Origin: Noviherbaspirillum malthae
GTDB lineage: Bacteria > Pseudomonadota > Gammaproteobacteria > Burkholderiales > Burkholderiaceae_D
Reading direction: 5' to 3'
DNA: 57,391 bases
Assembly: GCF_015352985.1 (NCBI RefSeq)
Contig: NZ_JACYXF010000037.1
Span: forward strand, 1-57,391
Part shown: positions 56,501 through 57,391 of the stretch, in pieces
Position numbering within the stretch: the first letter of the stretch is position 1
Layout: each line of letters opens with the position of its first letter
Notes under the pieces: generated by a model
What the model was told of the DNA's origin: nothing
Databases searched by the model: none
Seen by the model: only the letters and a program-made list of their open reading frames with translations
Program-made: the position numbers and the translations under genes

Positions 56501-57129
56501 CGCGCATCGGTAAAGCGGGCCTTCGGTAATAAAACGTTTGCATGGTCCTTGTCCCGCAATATCCAGGCCGGCATGGAAGAGGAAGGAGTGTTCGTTGCAA
56601 GCGAAGGACTATGTGCTCTTGATCGTAGCACCGGCGCTTCCCGTATGGGTCTTGCACTGACCGCATCATTCGCCTGATCACCTGTGTTGCCCAGTTTGAA
56701 GACGGTTGGGCTTTGAATTGCTCCCGGGTCGTCCATGCCGACCGCGAGACCGGTGACTTCGCCTTTCAAATTAAAAGTCACGCGCGCCTTGAGTTCATTG
56801 ATGCCAGCCTGGGCGGCGTATCGGTGTCGAAATTGGTATTGGTAGTGAATGAGGCCGCTGTCCTTTGCACTTACGGGGACACTCATCCTGAGAGGGAGAA
56901 AGTTACTGGACAAGTCCTCAAGTGCCCATTGAAGCCAGGCAGCGCTGACAGGATTGGACTGTAAGTCTGCCTTTGGCAGAAGAGCCGTAGCGTGAGCAAG
57001 CTGTCTTGCAAATTCGGGCGTATGAATTTGGCGGTGAATGCCGACGAATTGAGTATTGGCACCTGTATTCGGAAGTTCGGTGTTGCCCTGTTGGTAACGG
57101 GGAAGATTTGGCTGCAGTTGCCGGAACAT
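50521..57129 (-). CDS. Giant AAA+ (dynein/midasin-like) / transglutaminase-fold protein
   Basis: A 2202-residue single chain. Residues 1-185: polar N-terminus. Residues about 185-330, 345-510 and 560-695 show Walker-B/sensor-1-like strands without Walker A (e.g. GGALLLNVSGFS, TVVLQGLEKN then LVVLST), suggesting degenerate AAA units. About 940-1110: intact AAA+ module with GPPGAGKT (964-971), LVIDEANLA (Asp1014, Glu1015) and FTGND sensor 1. About 1245-1380: second C-terminal AAA+ with altered Walker A GPASRGKD (1255-1262), VVVVSELN and IATINP. About 1580-1700: beta-rich. About 1765-1840: transglutaminase-like fold with Cys1776 (GVCFEFA), His1813 (DGHRWVEY), Asp1829 (VDPTAS). The rest is helical. 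No signal peptide. AAGGA lies 8 nt before the ATG. Confidence 0.9.
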   Translation of the reverse strand: MFRQLQPNLPRYQQGNTELPNTGANTQFVGIHRQIHTPEFARQLAHATALLPKADLQSNPVSAAWLQWALEDLSSNFLPLRMSVPVSAKDSGLIHYQYQFRHRYAAQAGINELKARVTFNLKGEVTGLAVGMDDPGAIQSPTVFKLGNTGDQANDAVSARPIREAPVLRSRAHSPSLATNTPSSSMPAWILRDKDHANVLLPKARFTDARRALQEVLGHSGRPVLYLHDAQALDELQDNLAIESGHVKLTAGPFRKLLESGGALLLNVSGFSPQQLEAFNTLMEEQLWQGEKLAQPVRILCLCVEDTLEENRLSGAQISRTVLHDLRHHVFDPQPDPVMEPPLERYPAGTVVVDLEHDPQWSRRLFGAPTLDERQQWRHLPGALDIEHFPSLLVLRNVPPADPSLMDQVLVWQQDGHHIRLENGLPAAETADRLASKQPADNPLAMLADRNAPVLTVNPSNIDEVLSSHYGVRDGKPIMHPSLLEQVRHAAVGGRRACIVVTGPLPPTHWHRLMLHPGEFDVAAAPGVEVPAHYARHVTSIDRPDRKPAAPLFSPPVNFMHCADPALVVERYLSQDNPTRLFITPAMRGDALIYSLQRGTVDESGFAAAGGRPAGVDNLRIDKHQLVQDLACGKTVVLQGLEKNARLAADLSTLLHPPYGVRINNDLWHFGEGGGFTGKLVVLSTDEKLLDSHALSPAWPDPFNAEQRRAAVVDELDRQFPGQGREAIERRLDALTALHGILRAEGLISPGDPSANLPSLQMLFRHLFAVAKDSGAEKAEDVDHVQVRLIRSLFKDVLIGNYVSSDTGGDAQYDYLKICLRILFPQEMNLMPPGSVDAARIQELLGRITHPKDVMDKPWAILNTFSLDVIKAIVGSDLSTVNRRNMCEEVGRKVLALLVSQAHLQGWTLPAGFTMGYPDARREQSPVAGKLDLYRRPPRMPRDQRNLGKAEKLFERGDAIFLKGPPGAGKTHQAGKLASGAIHAINIGDEGSQRFEDVLESWVRDPGPATLVIDEANLAREENLAMLKGVFGDRTLYVNGRVHSVPEQHKIIFTGNDDTLPGRTRQAVAAESIPTQRHKSILDAYLRSTFIDPLLDNVWQLPPRPQNIELKEYIAGQMMDVHSRLHQAFPELDLSPRHLEEFAAQILSLSISTNTSHLAPQELAPWLAGMAMNTYANSLSSENREAVLVWLMHHLNTDRWYSPPKTDLSRTTLAVTPGTQDLADKISWWLHTQDMRGMFNHKSETLGQRALLIEGPASRGKDATACEVLRVQNRHFIHVNADPGSLQHLLDVLNDAYDTGKVVVVSELNLLPSGILESALNALLTGHVDRPAAHGFAVIATINPGDYAGRKPLSSALKSRAQHIVLDDYKPEELVKIAKTLAGNLCRETGRGNIAWGVIDDAKVEQLAKMHLDLLAAMQGHPSEFRPGIRQLRGALGQMQREPGRSVTSAFEANYAYYRLRAKLAGDASRQAVPEQDNTDRLKRQLQRLMSLSFPHWLAQPVLEGMDESTHMFIVYPDTHVVRFDARRSLRELGSALLKELRGGLYRPDRVQAEAAPAGRSMQPVLDTSGVGTENSTGSIGRISQFAGSKIYLRTARVSLQNVMLTTRAEAALPNEGGTDDLTGIELDDLPVTVIAGERRVYLLAAGDTRPVNVQLDNLPGQGIHRDENGGWYTLAEGNATSIGKVSYRLRPWTEPFVVPGPLFSGLDLTANPRLQEHINTMLQQDDRHAVVNALDEFFRKADVFRYSDEDAEALNGTGSLRERMQRFLSEGKGVCFEFASTFAAVLEQAFGIPARLCGGYVNKGNDIPVDGHRWVEYLDQDGKWQIVDPTASPPASVNTAAAMDSDRHEASIFIYPYIDIDSTVANLMSPAKLGLVDWNIRREGESFNAFRGTLDVKRLIRGEAKIFRDAALGLVEEMKPIHIASLPPAPDIDSANRLLLLLHAPLMALRQRGVPLSFRNAEGSTVPLESINDLPMLFGQSMQDNGNLRHADGSVVVDADSGVYLQRLISQYHESLLSAKNIDTADEYSVKTCLFQALSRSVMSIDDFQDLLPITIDLQGRQWELTVADFSTWITTVEVLDDLRDKLFTLFDISNPHEMMRTVDRCIASSSFQLAWSVKELVFYLGITVAKRDQTTDVKAWASAHLEKLVEQKKELLTDDKDTLDSLEADLLEEWNMFSTEGKRFLVELMSSLGRKIETED

Positions 57130-57264
57130 CGGGCATTTCCTTCAATAAAATTCAAAATGACGACTCCGAAATGAATGTCTTCAAGAAAGAAATGGTTCCA
57201 TGGCCGGCAAGGAAACCGCATGCCGCATGCCGTATCAGCCAAGGGCACGGTGAGACGCCGCCAT

Positions 57265-57391
57265 TGTTAGCCCCAAGTTCAAATGTCGTGGTGCCAACCA
57301 AATAGAAATGTCGCGATTTTGACCTGTTTTCGCTGATTTCAGGCTGTTTTTGGGGTTTTAATAGTCACGCAGCCGCGATGGCGGAATGCCC
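57265..57391. mobile_element. Possible end of an IS21-family insertion sequence (partial)
   Basis: From TGTTAGCCCC at 57265 the sequence carries repeated AAATGTCG units (57281 and 57306 regions) and CCAACCAAATAGAA, then GTCGCGATTTTGACC. From memory this pattern resembles the repeat-bearing ends of IS21-like elements in Burkholderiales. The element would extend past the window. No transposase is visible, so the call is tentative. It lies 135 nt upstream of the giant gene. Confidence 0.35.

Overview
The window looks like a chromosomal segment of a betaproteobacterium of the order Burkholderiales, most likely close to Oxalobacteraceae. The left edge holds the first ~110 nt of a 16S rRNA gene with a Burkholderiales-type start. 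The DNA is GC-rich, and it carries several orphan tripartite-tricarboxylate (TctC/Bug) binding proteins, which are typical of this order. Family names below rest on motifs read by eye; no database search was run.

Layout. 1-415: start of an rRNA operon running off the left edge, with leader and P1-type promoter. 530-7173: TetR repressor diverging from a complete RND tripartite efflux operon (adaptor, pump, outer-membrane channel), with an AcrR-like operator between them. 7427-9854: two genes of unknown function around a 550-nt gene-free stretch. 9974-12189: LysR/short-chain dehydrogenase pair and a small membrane protein. 12293-18793: a catabolic or uptake neighbourhood (AraC, TctC/Bug, NIPSNAP, GntR, D-2-hydroxyacid dehydrogenase, second TctC/Bug, LysR). 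18816-23833: a three-gene minus-strand operon: a fusion of trypsin-like protease, EndoI nuclease and metzincin protease; a patatin phospholipase; a four-helix membrane protein. 24107-28435: two membrane proteins and glutaryl-CoA dehydrogenase with a divergent LysR regulator. 28502-32971: third TctC/Bug protein diverging from a DctB/DctD-type two-component system, with a sigma-54 promoter and a possible enhancer between. 33058-38606: a 15-codon ORF with terminator, an RlmN paralogue, a Tat-exported SMP-30 protein, DUF1810, cytochrome c, ExoD and a DUF3445 protein. 38722-46023: osmoprotectant ABC fusion protein, EptA-type phosphoethanolamine transferase, tyrosinase, and a degenerate AlkP-superfamily protein. 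46575-50380: chemotaxis receptor, a small ORF and an MFS transporter. 50521-57129: a 2202-residue protein with dynein/midasin-like AAA+ modules and a transglutaminase-like domain. 57265-57391: a possible IS21-family end.

How the genes work together. Several regulator-target pairs are legible: TetR with the RND operon, LysR with the dehydrogenase, LysR with gcdH, and DctBD-like with the TctC/Bug protein through sigma-54. The two most unusual loci are the protease-nuclease-metzincin/patatin operon and the giant AAA+/transglutaminase gene. The first combines four degradative activities (two proteases, a nuclease, a lipase) with a membrane protein, as expected of a biological-conflict or programmed-damage system, but nothing in the sequence proves that role. 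The second fuses an ATPase array to a transglutaminase fold in a way I do not recognise from any described system.
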